From an uncultured Eubacteriales bacterium (lineage in GTDB: Bacteria; Bacillota; Clostridia; Peptostreptococcales; Anaerovoracaceae): a DNA stretch of 51,931 nucleotides. The translations under genes were made by a program, and so were the position numbers. This document shows positions 8,367-16,085 of the stretch, piece by piece (position 1 is the first letter of the stretch; every line of letters begins with the position of its first letter). The stretch covers positions 1,253-53,183 of the forward strand of contig CADABZ010000015.1 in NCBI GenBank assembly GCA_902786355.1, written 5' to 3'. The notes under the pieces were generated by a model, which was not told where the DNA came from, made no database searches, and was given only the letters and a program-made list of their open reading frames with translations.

Positions 8367-9560
8367 TCACTCTTCCTCAGGGATCTCCTCAGAAAATTCA
8401 TCTCCGGATGCTTCCTTCCCCTCCTCCGAATCTTCGCCTGAAGCTTCAGGGATCTCTTCAGCAAACTCCTCTGCAGTTTCTTCCGGCTTCTTCTCCGCTT
8501 CCTTCAATATCTCCTCTTCCTCGTCATCTTTAAGATCATCTATAGTGATGGTCGTAAGGACATCTTCGTCCACATTCTCAAGGTCTGCAACTCTTGAGGC
8601 CTGATTGGTGATTATCTTCTCGAAGAGGTTTCTGACCTCTCTGGCATTGGCAAAATTCTCGCCCTTTTCCGCTTCGAGTCTGATTATCTCCTTGTTTACA
8701 GCTTCCTCCGCTTCTTCGGTCAACTTGTACTGATACTTCTTGCACTGCATTTTGAATATGGCCTGGAGCTCATCTACAGTATAATCCGGGAACTCGAAGA
8801 ACTTGTTGAACCTGGATTTCAGTCCCGGATTGCTCTCAACGAATGCCTTCATAAGTTCAGTATATCCGGCAACTATGACGATGAACTTATCACGATGGTC
8901 CTCCATGGCCTTGAGGATCGTGTCTATCGCCTCCTGTCCAAAATTCTCACCTTCCTGATTCAGAGTATAAGCTTCATCTATGAAGAGAACTCCGCCCATA
9001 GCTTCCTGGATCTTCTTGCTTGTCTTGATCGCTGTCTGTCCTACATATCCGGCTACAAGACCTGCTCTGTCTGTCTCGACGAGCTGTCCAGTGCTGAGGA
9101 TCCCGATCTCTTTGTAGAGCTTGGCAAGTATCCTTGCTACAGTCGTCTTGCCTGTACCCGGATTACCGGAGAAGACAAGATGGAGCGAGACAGGAACCTG
9201 CTTCATTCCCTTCTCCTCACGCATCTTCCTGACCTTTGCAAGACCGATAAGCTCCTTTACATCGTGCTTGACAGTCTTAAGACCGATAAGCTCCTCGAGC
9301 TCCTCCATACCACTCTTCTCAGGTTCCTTCGACTTCTCTTCAGCCTGGGCCTGAGTTTCGGTTCTGAACTCTGTTTCCGTAATGACTTCTGTCTCTATTT
9401 CTTCTATTGCCGGTGACTCATTTCTGATCTCAGGTTTGATCCCGTTCTTCTTTTCAGACTTCTTCTTTGATCTGTCAGAAGACAGGTCATCCGAAGAGTC
9501 AGAAGACGGTCCGTAAAAGTCGTTATACATATTCCTGAAATCGTCGTTTATATTTCTCAT
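8367..9560 (-). CDS. CbxX/SpoVK-type AAA+ ATPase with acidic tail
   Basis: A 397-residue protein starting at 9560 (MRNINDDFRN) behind GGAAGGA; an upstream ATG lacks an RBS. A low-complexity charged N-terminal segment (about 1-95) precedes one AAA+ module: LEELIGLKTVKHDVKELIGL, Walker A GNPGTGKTT, Walker B GVLFIDEAY, and a sensor/arginine region NPGLKSRFNKFFEF. The last 50 residues are almost all Glu, Asp, Ala and Ser. The family remodels protein complexes (CbbX on Rubisco; SpoVK in sporulation). No Rubisco or sporulation partner is here, so the client is unknown. It ends 19 bp before the PreA-like start. Confidence 0.85.
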   Translation of the reverse strand: MRNINDDFRNMYNDFYGPSSDSSDDLSSDRSKKKSEKKNGIKPEIRNESPAIEEIETEVITETEFRTETQAQAEEKSKEPEKSGMEELEELIGLKTVKHDVKELIGLAKVRKMREEKGMKQVPVSLHLVFSGNPGTGKTTVARILAKLYKEIGILSTGQLVETDRAGLVAGYVGQTAIKTSKKIQEAMGGVLFIDEAYTLNQEGENFGQEAIDTILKAMEDHRDKFIVIVAGYTELMKAFVESNPGLKSRFNKFFEFPDYTVDELQAIFKMQCKKYQYKLTEEAEEAVNKEIIRLEAEKGENFANAREVRNLFEKIITNQASRVADLENVDEDVLTTITIDDLKDDEEEEILKEAEKKPEETAEEFAEEIPEASGEDSEEGKEASGDEFSEEIPEEE

Positions 9561-9620
9561 GTCAGCAGTTCCTTCCGCAATTATCCAATAAATATTAGTA
9601 TTATTATCACAATTTATGTG

Positions 9621-9660
9621 CAAAAAAACAAGAGCTGCTGCATCTGTATCAGCGGCTCTT
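9621..9660 (-). terminator. Terminator after HAD phosphatase gene
   Basis: AAGAGCTGCTG pairs with CAGCGGCTCTT (one wobble). On the minus strand it is followed by GTTTTTTTG. It ends the HAD and glutathione peroxidase direction. Confidence 0.85.
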
Positions 9661-9666
9661 CTGTTG

Positions 9667-10323
9667 CTATTTCAGTGCCAGTCCGGGTATTTCTGCGGCA
9701 TCTGTGATTATGATATCTGCTTTGTATTCCTCAAGCTCTGATCTCGGTCTGAATCCCCAGGTCACTCCCACTGTTGTGACGCCGGCATTATGCCCTGTCA
9801 GCATGTCTGTATCAGTATCTCCGAAGTAGAGACATTCGTCCCTGGCTGCGCCAAACTTGTCAAGGATCTCAAACACCCCTGCAGGATCAGGCTTGATAGG
9901 TATCCTTTCTGTCTGTCCCTGTATGTGATCGAATACTCCTTTTCCGAATATTGTCTCGACAACACTCACGGCACTCAGATGCGGCTTATTGGAGAAAACC
10001 GCTATCCGTATTCCTGCTTTCTTCAGTGCTTCAAGAGCTTCCGGGATATTCCTGTAAGGCTCCACATGATAGCAGGGATCCTCCTGCATCCATCTGCGGC
10101 ACATAGGAAGTCCTTCTTCGAGGTGTGATGCATCTGTATCACCTGCTGCTTTCAGCGCCCGTTTCAGCGCATTTTTGATGCCGTCTCCGGCAAAATAATT
10201 GAATGCTTCCACCGGCTGCTCCGGCAGTCCGTAGTGCCTGAGCGTCATATTCACAGGACGCGCGATAGATTCCTGAGTTCTCGCAAGAGTTCCGTCAAGG
10301 TCAAAAATACAAACTTTAATCAT
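9667..10323 (-). CDS. HAD-family phosphatase (phosphoglycolate phosphatase-like)
   Basis: A 218-residue haloacid dehalogenase-fold phosphatase. Motif I is FDLDGTLA near residue 7, with the Asp nucleophile and the Asp acid/base. A helical cap follows (about 15-85), then motif II VFSNKP, and motif III/IV YFGDTDTDM. Length and cap type match Gph/PgmB-like enzymes, but the substrate cannot be told. The RBS is weak (GAAGGT). It lies 39 bp after the glutathione peroxidase gene and may share its promoter. Confidence 0.85.
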   Translation of the reverse strand: MIKVCIFDLDGTLARTQESIARPVNMTLRHYGLPEQPVEAFNYFAGDGIKNALKRALKAAGDTDASHLEEGLPMCRRWMQEDPCYHVEPYRNIPEALEALKKAGIRIAVFSNKPHLSAVSVVETIFGKGVFDHIQGQTERIPIKPDPAGVFEILDKFGAARDECLYFGDTDTDMLTGHNAGVTTVGVTWGFRPRSELEEYKADIIITDAAEIPGLALK

Positions 10324-10362
10324 TCCAGAGATATACCTTCAGCTTTTTTACAAATAATTGAT

Positions 10363-10908
10363 CTACAGTGCTGCTGCAACAGCGGCTTTTACATCTGCCA
10401 TGTCATGTGTAGGCTCGAATCTTGCAATGACATTGCCTTCTCTGTCAACAAGGAACTTAGTGAAATTCCAGCCGATGTATGTCTTGTCGCCGAATTTCTT
10501 GTTGTTGGCTTTAGCGAATTTAGCAAGAGCAGCATTTTTGAGCCCTTTGCCGAAACCATCGAACGGCTTCTCTGTAGCAAGGTAAGCAAACAGCGGATCC
10601 GCTGTCTCGCCGTTGACATCTATCTTGGCGAACTGAGGGAACTCTGTTCCGAACTTGACGGTGCAGAATTCATGGATCTCATCGTCAGTTCCAGGTGCCT
10701 GATCAGCGAACTGGTTGCAAGGGAAATCAAGGATCTCGAAGCCCTTGTCTCTGAACTCTGCATACATAGCTTCAAGCGGTTCATAGTGAGGTGTGAAGCC
10801 GCAGCCTGTAGCAGTGTTGACTATCAGAAGGACTTTGCCCTTGTATTCTCCGAGGCTGACATCATTGCCCATTCTGTCTTTTACTGTGAAATCATATACA
10901 TTACTCAT
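10363..10908 (-). CDS. Glutathione peroxidase-family thiol peroxidase
   Basis: A 181-residue GPx-fold peroxidase of normal length. The peroxidatic residue is Cys36 in NTATGCGFTPHYEPLE, encoded by TGC and so not selenocysteine. The other catalytic positions are Gln in FPCNQFADQ and Trp-Asn in YIGWNFTKFLVD. FPCNQF supplies a second Cys, usual for thioredoxin-dependent members. It should reduce hydroperoxides in the cytosol with thioredoxin rather than glutathione. The RBS is GAAAGGAGT, and a good promoter sits about 60 bp upstream of the ATG. Confidence 0.93.
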   Translation of the reverse strand: MSNVYDFTVKDRMGNDVSLGEYKGKVLLIVNTATGCGFTPHYEPLEAMYAEFRDKGFEILDFPCNQFADQAPGTDDEIHEFCTVKFGTEFPQFAKIDVNGETADPLFAYLATEKPFDGFGKGLKNAALAKFAKANNKKFGDKTYIGWNFTKFLVDREGNVIARFEPTHDMADVKAAVAAAL

Positions 10909-10964
10909 GTCCGAATACTCCTTTCAAAATACGAATTCGATTTAACTGATAATAGCACAATGCG

Positions 10965-10992
10965 GTTATACACATTTAGTTATTTCTGTGAA
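10965..10992 (-). promoter_or_regulatory. Promoter for glutathione peroxidase
   Basis: On the minus strand TTCACA (plus 10987-10992) and TATAAC (10965-10970) are separated by 16 bp, each one base from consensus. They are placed before the peroxidase gene. Confidence 0.5.
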
Positions 10993-11099
10993 GATTTCTG
11001 AACAAGAGGTCTCAGAAGTCCGGCGCTCTGCAGGGGCTTTCAGCCAAGCACGAATGAGAAGTAATCCTCCATCTCACCCTCTTCCCTGAATCTGGCCAT

Positions 11100-12221
11100 T
11101 TATACATATCTTCCCATTGACGGCCAGTCTACAGGAGGCATCTCTTCCTGCATCACGATGTCATTTCCGTAGCGCTGCATTATCTCTTCATGACTGTGTG
11201 TGAAAACATGTCCATCCTTTCTGGCAGCATATGCACACACGTATCTGTCATCAGACACGGTGTCATTTCTCCTGTCAGATATGACCATGTCAGCATAAAT
11301 ACTGAAGACATCAGCAGACTGAGCATAGTTCATCATGTCCGGGTCATGTCCTCCTGCCGGTCTCATATTGACCTCCATAACAGCATAGTCTCCGGTCTTT
11401 CCTACGCCAGGCTGATCCTTATCGAGTCTTATGAATTCGAAATGAACAAAACGGCTTCCGGCCCCGAAGGCCCTGACCGTCCTTCTTCCCAGATCGCGCA
11501 GTGACTCAGGGAGCACTGCTCTGGTATAGAAACATACATCCTCATCATTCTGCACGGAGTCAATGACCGGAGGATAAGTGCATGTCGACTCAAACAGCGG
11601 TTCACAATGTGAATCGATGATCGCGTCATAGGTGCAGATATCACCGCTAAGGAATTCCTCCATCACATATGCTTCAGAAGGAAGATCAGCATAGAATGAA
11701 TCCAGCTCTTCTTCCGATTCTATCTTCATAGCCCCGTTGGCACCGACCCCGATGTCAGGCTTGACAATAACCGGATATCCGTAAGCTTCAGCAAATTTCC
11801 TGCCTTCTTCCCTGTCTGAGACTATATGCTGTCTTGCGGTAGGTATCCCTGCATCGATGAAGATCTTCTTCATGCTGGATTTTCTTATAAAATCTCCGAT
11901 GTTCTCTGACCTGGTCCCGGTCTTTATATTGAAATCGGTACGAAGCTGTGCGTCAGTCGGCAGCCAGTATTCATTCAGCGATTCAAGCCAGTCTATCCTT
12001 CCGTATCTGTGGATATAGAAGGCGACAGCGCGGTATACCTGACCATAATCCTCAAGAGATTCAACATAGTAATACTCTGTAAGAGCTTTCTTCAGCTCAT
12101 CATTAAGCCCATCATAAGGCACATCTCCTATGCCCAGCACATTGACGCCTTTCTCACTGAGGCGGTTGCAGAAATGCGTGCATGTAACAGGATATGACGG
12201 TGAGATAAACACATAATTCAT
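11100..12221 (-). CDS. ATP-grasp domain carboxylate ligase
   Basis: A 373-residue protein; the start at 12221 has AAGGAG nearby. An N-terminal Rossmann-like part (MNYVFISPSYPV, about 1-115) is followed by the ATP-grasp fold: YPVIVKPDIGVGANG (Lys and Gly loop), EAYVMEEFLSGDICTYD, and the metal/ATP-binding MEVNMRPAGGHDPD. It resembles carbamoyl-phosphate-synthase-type or carboxylate-amine ligases; the substrate is unknown. After the TAA stop the same frame stays open for 19 more codons (11041-11099, beginning MARFREEGEMEDYF), which looks like a natural C-terminus cut off by a nonsense change. Confidence 0.8.
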   Translation of the reverse strand: MNYVFISPSYPVTCTHFCNRLSEKGVNVLGIGDVPYDGLNDELKKALTEYYYVESLEDYGQVYRAVAFYIHRYGRIDWLESLNEYWLPTDAQLRTDFNIKTGTRSENIGDFIRKSSMKKIFIDAGIPTARQHIVSDREEGRKFAEAYGYPVIVKPDIGVGANGAMKIESEEELDSFYADLPSEAYVMEEFLSGDICTYDAIIDSHCEPLFESTCTYPPVIDSVQNDEDVCFYTRAVLPESLRDLGRRTVRAFGAGSRFVHFEFIRLDKDQPGVGKTGDYAVMEVNMRPAGGHDPDMMNYAQSADVFSIYADMVISDRRNDTVSDDRYVCAYAARKDGHVFTHSHEEIMQRYGNDIVMQEEMPPVDWPSMGRYV

Positions 12222-12259
12222 TCCAGTCCACTCCTTTTTTATATAAAAATCCGGGGAGG

Positions 12260-12700
12260 CTACAGCAGATATTCTTCTGCTATCTCTGCAGCTCTTCTGC
12301 ATGCGCCGATGCACGGCCTGCTGCGATAGTATTCCTCGGTCCTGACAGAAGGCTCACCTATGTCCTCACCTTTTTCAAGTCCGAGAAGCTCCCTGCAGAT
12401 TATCGAGCCTTCCGTTTCTTCAAACTCGGCACACATCTTCTGTATAAGAGCATAAAGCGCCTTCTTGCCCTCGTAGTCATCAGGATCATCGTACCCCTTA
12501 AGTCTGCCTGCAGCCATCGTCATACCGGAGACAGCCCCGCATACTTCTCTCAGCTTGCCGAAGCCCGCTCCGAAAGGACTCGACATCCTCAGCGCTTCCT
12601 CTTCAGTCATCCCTGCCTCTTCGGCAAAAGCCGCAAAAACCGACTGACTGCAGTTATATCCCCTGCGGAACAGTTCTTCCGCCTTATCTGCTTTGCTCAA
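12260..12700 (-). CDS. C_GCAxxG_C_C family protein
   Basis: A 146-residue cytosolic protein of the C_GCAxxG_C_C family, thought to be redox or metal-binding. The Cys pattern is clear: YNCSQSV near the N-terminus, then VCGAVSGMTMAAG (about 53-65), then MCAEFEE, ICRELLG, and a C-terminal RPCIGACRRAAE. The start is TTG with AAGGAGAC just upstream. It lies between the helical hypothetical gene (14 bp upstream) and the ATP-grasp gene, so the three probably form one operon. Confidence 0.88.
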   Translation of the reverse strand: MSKADKAEELFRRGYNCSQSVFAAFAEEAGMTEEEALRMSSPFGAGFGKLREVCGAVSGMTMAAGRLKGYDDPDDYEGKKALYALIQKMCAEFEETEGSIICRELLGLEKGEDIGEPSVRTEEYYRSRPCIGACRRAAEIAEEYLL

Positions 12701-12714
12701 TGTTTGTCTCCTTT

Positions 12715-13062
12715 TTATGCACCTACCGAGTCCATTGCCCTGATGCAGGCATCGAACGCAATGGCTTTAGCTTTTTCTATAGCAGCCTGCTCATCAGATA
12801 ATTCTTTTTCAGATGAAGGCTGCACTTTGCCGGCAACTTTCCTTATCTCCTCTGCAACAGACGCATCATCAAGTCTTTTGTCACTTATGATAAGCTGCAA
12901 ACTGCTCAGATCGTTGATTATTTCCGTAACTTCCATTTTGTACAATATCGAGCCTTCGAATTCAGGCAGTGCCTCGAGTTCTGTGACCGCCTGACGGATC
13001 TCCTTTACCGCCTTTGCGTCCTGCACCGCTCCGCTCATTATTTCTTCGATCTTTCCCATCAT
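12715..13062 (-). CDS. Small helical hypothetical protein
   Basis: A 115-residue protein I do not recognise. It appears almost fully alpha-helical and acidic (MGKIEEIMSGAVQDAKAVKEIRQ, LSDEQAAIEKAKAIAFDACIRAMDS), with no signal peptide or membrane segment and a single Cys near the end. The first two codons are both ATG (13062 and 13059) behind AGGGAAGA, and either could be used. It heads the presumed operon with the C_GCAxxG_C_C and ATP-grasp genes. Confidence 0.65.
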   Translation of the reverse strand: MMGKIEEIMSGAVQDAKAVKEIRQAVTELEALPEFEGSILYKMEVTEIINDLSSLQLIISDKRLDDASVAEEIRKVAGKVQPSSEKELSDEQAAIEKAKAIAFDACIRAMDSVGA

Positions 13063-13162
13063 TCTTCCCTTTCACTTTCGTTATCGGCTGCTATGTGATC
13101 GTCTTCCGGCCTTCTGATCAGTCACACTTGCTGTTTCAGCAGACCGGTTTTGGCACATATAG

Positions 13163-13190
13163 ATTATACTAAAGATTCTCGTCTGTACAA
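13163..13190 (-). promoter_or_regulatory. Promoter for helical protein / C_GCAxxG operon
   Basis: A consensus TATAAT (plus 13163-13168) is preceded on the minus strand by TTGTAC (13185-13190) with a 16-bp spacer, about 100 bp upstream of the 13062 start. Confidence 0.5.
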
Positions 13191-13410
13191 AGAGCTGATA
13201 CAGCCTGAAAAGCTGCAGATCCTGTAAATATCAGATGAGCATTTCAGAAACGATATTCACGAATACTGATGTACCTTATTAACAATTTTAGCATCAGACA
13301 TAACAACAGTGTCAAACGGTCAACGTATATTAACTATGTAAAATATGTATAACAACATTCAGCCATATACTGCGGACAGGGCGGTAATATCCGGAAATCT
13401 GCAACATAAA

Positions 13411-13435
13411 TGCGGGCACCGCTGTGGTGCCCGCA
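13411..13435 (-). terminator. Terminator after TlpA-like gene
   Basis: TGCGGGCACC and GGTGCCCGCA form a perfect 10-bp GC-rich stem with loop GCTGT. On the minus strand TTTATGTTG follows. It is 53 bp beyond the stop of the TlpA-like gene. Confidence 0.75.
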
Positions 13436-13487
13436 GACTGTATCCTTTCAGTCCCCGTAACAATTGTTCTGATCAGGAACACCGTCC

Positions 13488-14006
13488 CTATTTAAGAAGT
13501 GAATTAACGATACTCTTATAGCCTCCCACGTCTGCACCGACAAAAGGTCTGTGGAGGAAGTGTCCTTCAGAATCCACGAACAGAGTCGTCGGAACAGCAG
13601 CTACATTATTCATGTAGTCAGCCATTTTGCCTGCTGCAATGATATTCGTGTACCGGATGCCGTTTTCAGCAACGATCTCCTGTGCAGCTTTATACTCTGC
13701 AGCTTCCATGTTCGGCACGTCACATACGATGCCGATGATCTGAACGTTATCCGGCAGCTCCTTTTCCCACTCCGCAAGATCAGGCATCTCGTCCTTGCAT
13801 GGGCCGCAGAAAGTTCCCCAGATATTGACAACTGTTATATCTGCATTAGCGAAAACAGATTCATCTGCCTCATTGCCATTAAGATCATAGGACGTGAACG
13901 CCGGAATCGAATCAGGTATATTCGACACCACGCACGAACACATCACCAGAGCTGACAATGCTGCCATAAGTATCAAAAGTATTACAAGGCTCCGCTTTCT
14001 GATCAT
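13488..14006 (-). CDS. TlpA/ResA-like thioredoxin-fold protein, exported
   Basis: A 172-residue exported thiol-redox protein. The start at 14006 (MIRKRSLVIL) has GAGGTG upstream; an earlier ATG would add 12 polar residues without an RBS. A signal segment (about 6-24) ends in ALVMCSC, an imperfect lipobox. The thioredoxin fold has the active site WGTFCGPCKDEMPDL and the cis-Pro loop VAAVPTTLFVD. It should reduce or oxidise surface thiols. It resembles the TlpA protein at 37.3-37.9 kb but lacks that gene's ferredoxin partner; two micro-ORFs precede it instead. Confidence 0.85.
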   Translation of the reverse strand: MIRKRSLVILLILMAALSALVMCSCVVSNIPDSIPAFTSYDLNGNEADESVFANADITVVNIWGTFCGPCKDEMPDLAEWEKELPDNVQIIGIVCDVPNMEAAEYKAAQEIVAENGIRYTNIIAAGKMADYMNNVAAVPTTLFVDSEGHFLHRPFVGADVGGYKSIVNSLLK

Positions 14007-14134
14007 GTTAGCACCTCTGGATTCTGCTGCTTCAGATTCCATGTCTTCTGATTGCGTACTTTCAGATTCTTAGCCTAAATATTGAGGCTTTTCTTCCTCA
14101 ATGATAGAGATTGCAGATGTCACCGTCAAGTCTG

Positions 14135-14215
14135 TCACACATACAGCATGCCCGCGATGAAGAATATAGCTGCAAAAAGTATCAGTGTGATCGCCATATG
14201 ATGTCTCATAGTCAT
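14135..14215 (-). CDS. Putative 26-residue membrane peptide
   Basis: A micro-ORF beginning ATG ACT ATG at 14215 with a strong GAAGGAG site upstream. The product is MTMRHHMAITLILFAAIFF followed by a short end, one hydrophobic helix with a His-rich polar cap. It lies between the 45-residue ORF and the TlpA-like gene on the same strand. A small hairpin (14081-14102) separates it from the latter. Translation is inferred from the RBS and composition only. Confidence 0.45.
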   Translation of the reverse strand: MTMRHHMAITLILFAAIFFIAGMLYV

Positions 14216-14262
14216 AGTTCCACGCTCCTTCTATGATGCTTCCCTCTGTTGTCAATTGATAT

Positions 14263-14400
14263 CTATAGTGTGCCTGATGCGCCGTCAGGAATCCTCAGTT
14301 CGATGCGGCTTCCATTCTCTCGGTAGAGCAGCTCTTCCGGCATTTCTGTAGTAAGTGCTTTGAAAATGTTCACAAGAGTTTCGATATTGGCTTTTTCCAT
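14263..14400 (-). CDS. Putative 45-residue small protein
   Basis: A micro-ORF from ATG at 14400 to TAG at 14263, preceded by AGGCGGTAGGA. The product (MEKANIETLVNIFKALTTEM, then PEELLYRENGSRIELRIPDG) reads as a helix followed by a beta strand. It is the first gene after promoter copy A and is followed by the 26-residue membrane peptide and the TlpA-like gene. No family is recognised. Confidence 0.45.
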   Translation of the reverse strand: MEKANIETLVNIFKALTTEMPEELLYRENGSRIELRIPDGASGTL

Positions 14401-14482
14401 GATTCCTACCGCCTTTCTGAATATACTCCGCTTTGCGGGCATTGATCGTCTGGCTTCAGCAGCCGGGTGTTTTCCTCTGATG

Positions 14483-14511
14483 TCTACAGTCTAGCGCATC
14501 AGCTGTGTCAA
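14483..14511 (-). promoter_or_regulatory. Promoter in repeat copy A
   Basis: On the minus strand a consensus TTGACA (plus 14506-14511) and TGTAGA (14483-14488) are separated by exactly 17 bp. Spacer and -35 are identical to repeat copy B at 31.0 kb. It points toward the two micro-ORFs and the TlpA-like gene. Confidence 0.55.
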
Positions 14512-14573
14512 AAAACGCCCATGAAAAAAACGGCATCGTCTGATGCCGCCAGCAGTTATGGCATCGTTGAATA
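14488..14573 (-). repeat. Intergenic terminator-promoter module, copy A
   Basis: Positions 14488-14521 match 30987-31020 at all but one of 34 positions, and TCGTTGAATA recurs at the other end at nearly the same distance (76 versus 75 bp). Between the two conserved blocks the sequence differs but keeps a hairpin. Here it is CGGCATC/GATGCCG (14531-14537 with 14542-14548), followed on the minus strand by seven T. Confidence 0.65.
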
Positions 14574-14724
14574 TGTTTTATAGCAACATTATTTATTATT
14601 TGTAAAATAAATTTTTGCATTATTGATTGATGGCCGCATCAATATAAGCTATTTGCATGCCTTCGGGTGGTATGTCAATATGATATCGTATGACAATTCA
14701 TTTCACTCAACGGAGGAAAACAAT

Positions 14725-15081
14725 ATGACTGCTGTAGAAAAATTAGAACAACTTCAGAATCAGTTTGGCGTATGGACAGAGGCAGATCCTGCTGTAATGG
14801 AAGCATTCGGCGGCCTTGTTCAGGCTTCTTTTGACAACTGTGCACCTCTTGATGCAGCTACACTTGAGCTCGTCATCGTTGCAGTATCAGTTGCAAGAAA
14901 ATGCGAACCTTGCATCTATTCACACGTTAACTCATACATTGATGCCGGCGGCACAAGAGAGGCCCTCGTATCCGGACTCAATGCAGCACTGCTCATCTGT
15001 GGCGGCCCTGGAATGGCATATTCAGCACTTGCTCTCGACGTATTTGATCAGCTGAAAGCTGCTAAGGCAGCAGAGCTGTAA
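14725..15081 (+). CDS. AhpD-like carboxymuconolactone decarboxylase-domain protein
   Basis: A 118-residue protein starting at 14725 behind CGGAGGA; the upstream in-frame ATGs have no RBS. The fold is the CMD/AhpD type with the redox motif CEPCIYSHVNSY (Cys60, Cys63, His67), followed by the helix GGTREALVSGLNAALLICGGP. Such proteins are small thiol peroxidase or peroxidase-reductant subunits. It is transcribed away from repeat copy A and is alone in its unit, with a strong terminator after it. Confidence 0.88.
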   Translation: MTAVEKLEQLQNQFGVWTEADPAVMEAFGGLVQASFDNCAPLDAATLELVIVAVSVARKCEPCIYSHVNSYIDAGGTREALVSGLNAALLICGGPGMAYSALALDVFDQLKAAKAAEL

Positions 15082-15100
15082 AATAAACAATCCCCTGCTA

Positions 15101-15131
15101 AAATGGAGACAGTCAGTGACTGTCTCCATTT
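15101..15131 (+). terminator. Terminator after AhpD-like gene
   Basis: AAATGGAGACAGT and ACTGTCTCCATTT form a perfect 13-bp stem with a CAGTG loop. T-rich flanks on both sides may also let it serve the opposing strand. Confidence 0.85.
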
Positions 15132-15238
15132 AGTTTGCATAATATGCCCTTGTTACTCATGTTTGTACTGTGCAGGCAGCTTTGCTCTGGCTGAATACAG
15201 AGTCTCCTCTGATCTCCGGAACTCGTTCATAATACGGA

Positions 15239-16084
15239 TCAGCAGTTGCCGGTATAAACATATCTGAGGTGTTCCCGCGCAACTTCCGCAAGTCTGTATA
15301 TCTTCCTCACATCGGTCGCATCCCGGTCCGTCATGCCGAATCTCGGGAAAAATCTTGAAATGTGCAGCGGGATCTCTCCATCACTGCCGGTTAACCCTCT
15401 GACCCAGGCCGCAAGTTCATGCATCTCCTCCTCACTGTCGTTCTCTCCCGGAACGATCAGTGTCGTCAGTTCAACATGACATGTCTTCACAGCTTCTCCG
15501 ATAAAATCCATGACCATCCTGCGGTCACCGCCAAGCACCTCACTGTAGTATCTGTCGGTAAAACCCTTGAGGTCTATATTCATAGCATCGATATACGGAG
15601 CCAGTTTTCTGAGGACTGAAAGTTCCGCTGTTCCGTTCGTGACCAGAACATTGACCATGCCGGCATCGTGCACAAGCCTGGCCGTATCCTGTATGTATTC
15701 ATAGCCCACGAGCGGCTCATTGTATGTGAATGCAACGCCGATATTTCCCCTGCTGCGGCAGTTATCCGCGATATTCGTCAGTTCTTCCGGTGAAATATAC
15801 TCAGCAGTCCCAGCCAGTCGCATGGCTTCTTCAGACCAGGATATCTGATAATTCTGACAGAACGGACATCTGAGATTGCAGCCGTAGCTGCCTGCCGATA
15901 GTATCCATGCTCCGGGGTGAAAACGTCTGAGCGGCTTCTTCTCTATCGGATCGAGCGCAAGCGAAGTGACTCTGCCGTAATTCGAAGCGGTCACGATCCC
16001 TCCTGTGCAGGTCCTGGCACCGCAGAACCCCAGGCCGCCTTCCCCTATCTCACAATGTCTGAAACACACTTCGCATCTTGCCAT
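15239..16084 (-). CDS. AmmeMemoRadiSam system radical SAM enzyme
   Basis: A 281-residue radical SAM protein. An N-terminal Cys-rich segment (CEVCFRHCEIGEGGLGFCGAR) is followed by the SAM cluster motif CNLRCPFCQNYQISW, then FTYNEPLVGYEY and MNIDLKGFTDRYYSEVLGG, all typical of the AmmeMemoRadiSam / pyruvate-formate-lyase-activase-like group. Its ATG follows the Memo-AMMECR1 stop by one base (TGA-T-ATG), so translation is coupled. The reaction of this three-domain system is not established. Confidence 0.92.
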   Translation of the reverse strand: MARCEVCFRHCEIGEGGLGFCGARTCTGGIVTASNYGRVTSLALDPIEKKPLRRFHPGAWILSAGSYGCNLRCPFCQNYQISWSEEAMRLAGTAEYISPEELTNIADNCRSRGNIGVAFTYNEPLVGYEYIQDTARLVHDAGMVNVLVTNGTAELSVLRKLAPYIDAMNIDLKGFTDRYYSEVLGGDRRMVMDFIGEAVKTCHVELTTLIVPGENDSEEEMHELAAWVRGLTGSDGEIPLHISRFFPRFGMTDRDATDVRKIYRLAEVAREHLRYVYTGNC

Positions 16085-16085
16085 A

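Larger units (their letters stand above)
13063..13487. other. 425-bp intergenic region, no gene seen
   Basis: No reading frame with an RBS was found. It holds the promoter nearest the hypothetical gene (13163-13190). A possible second upstream minus-strand promoter has TTGACA at 13310-13315 and an extended TGC-TAAAAT ending at 13285, with a 19-bp spacer. It also holds the terminator of the TlpA-like gene (13411-13435). Confidence 0.5.

Noticed and set aside
8367-9560. SpoVK sporulation gene
   Set aside because: The AAA module fits, but no sporulation neighbours exist and the acidic ends are unlike SpoVK.
10795-10808. Selenocysteine at the glutathione peroxidase active site
   Set aside because: The codon is TGC, ordinary cysteine, with no UGA at that place.
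14070-14255. A 61-codon minus-strand frame across the micro-ORFs
   Set aside because: It has no RBS, poor composition, and is covered by two better-supported micro-ORFs in another frame.
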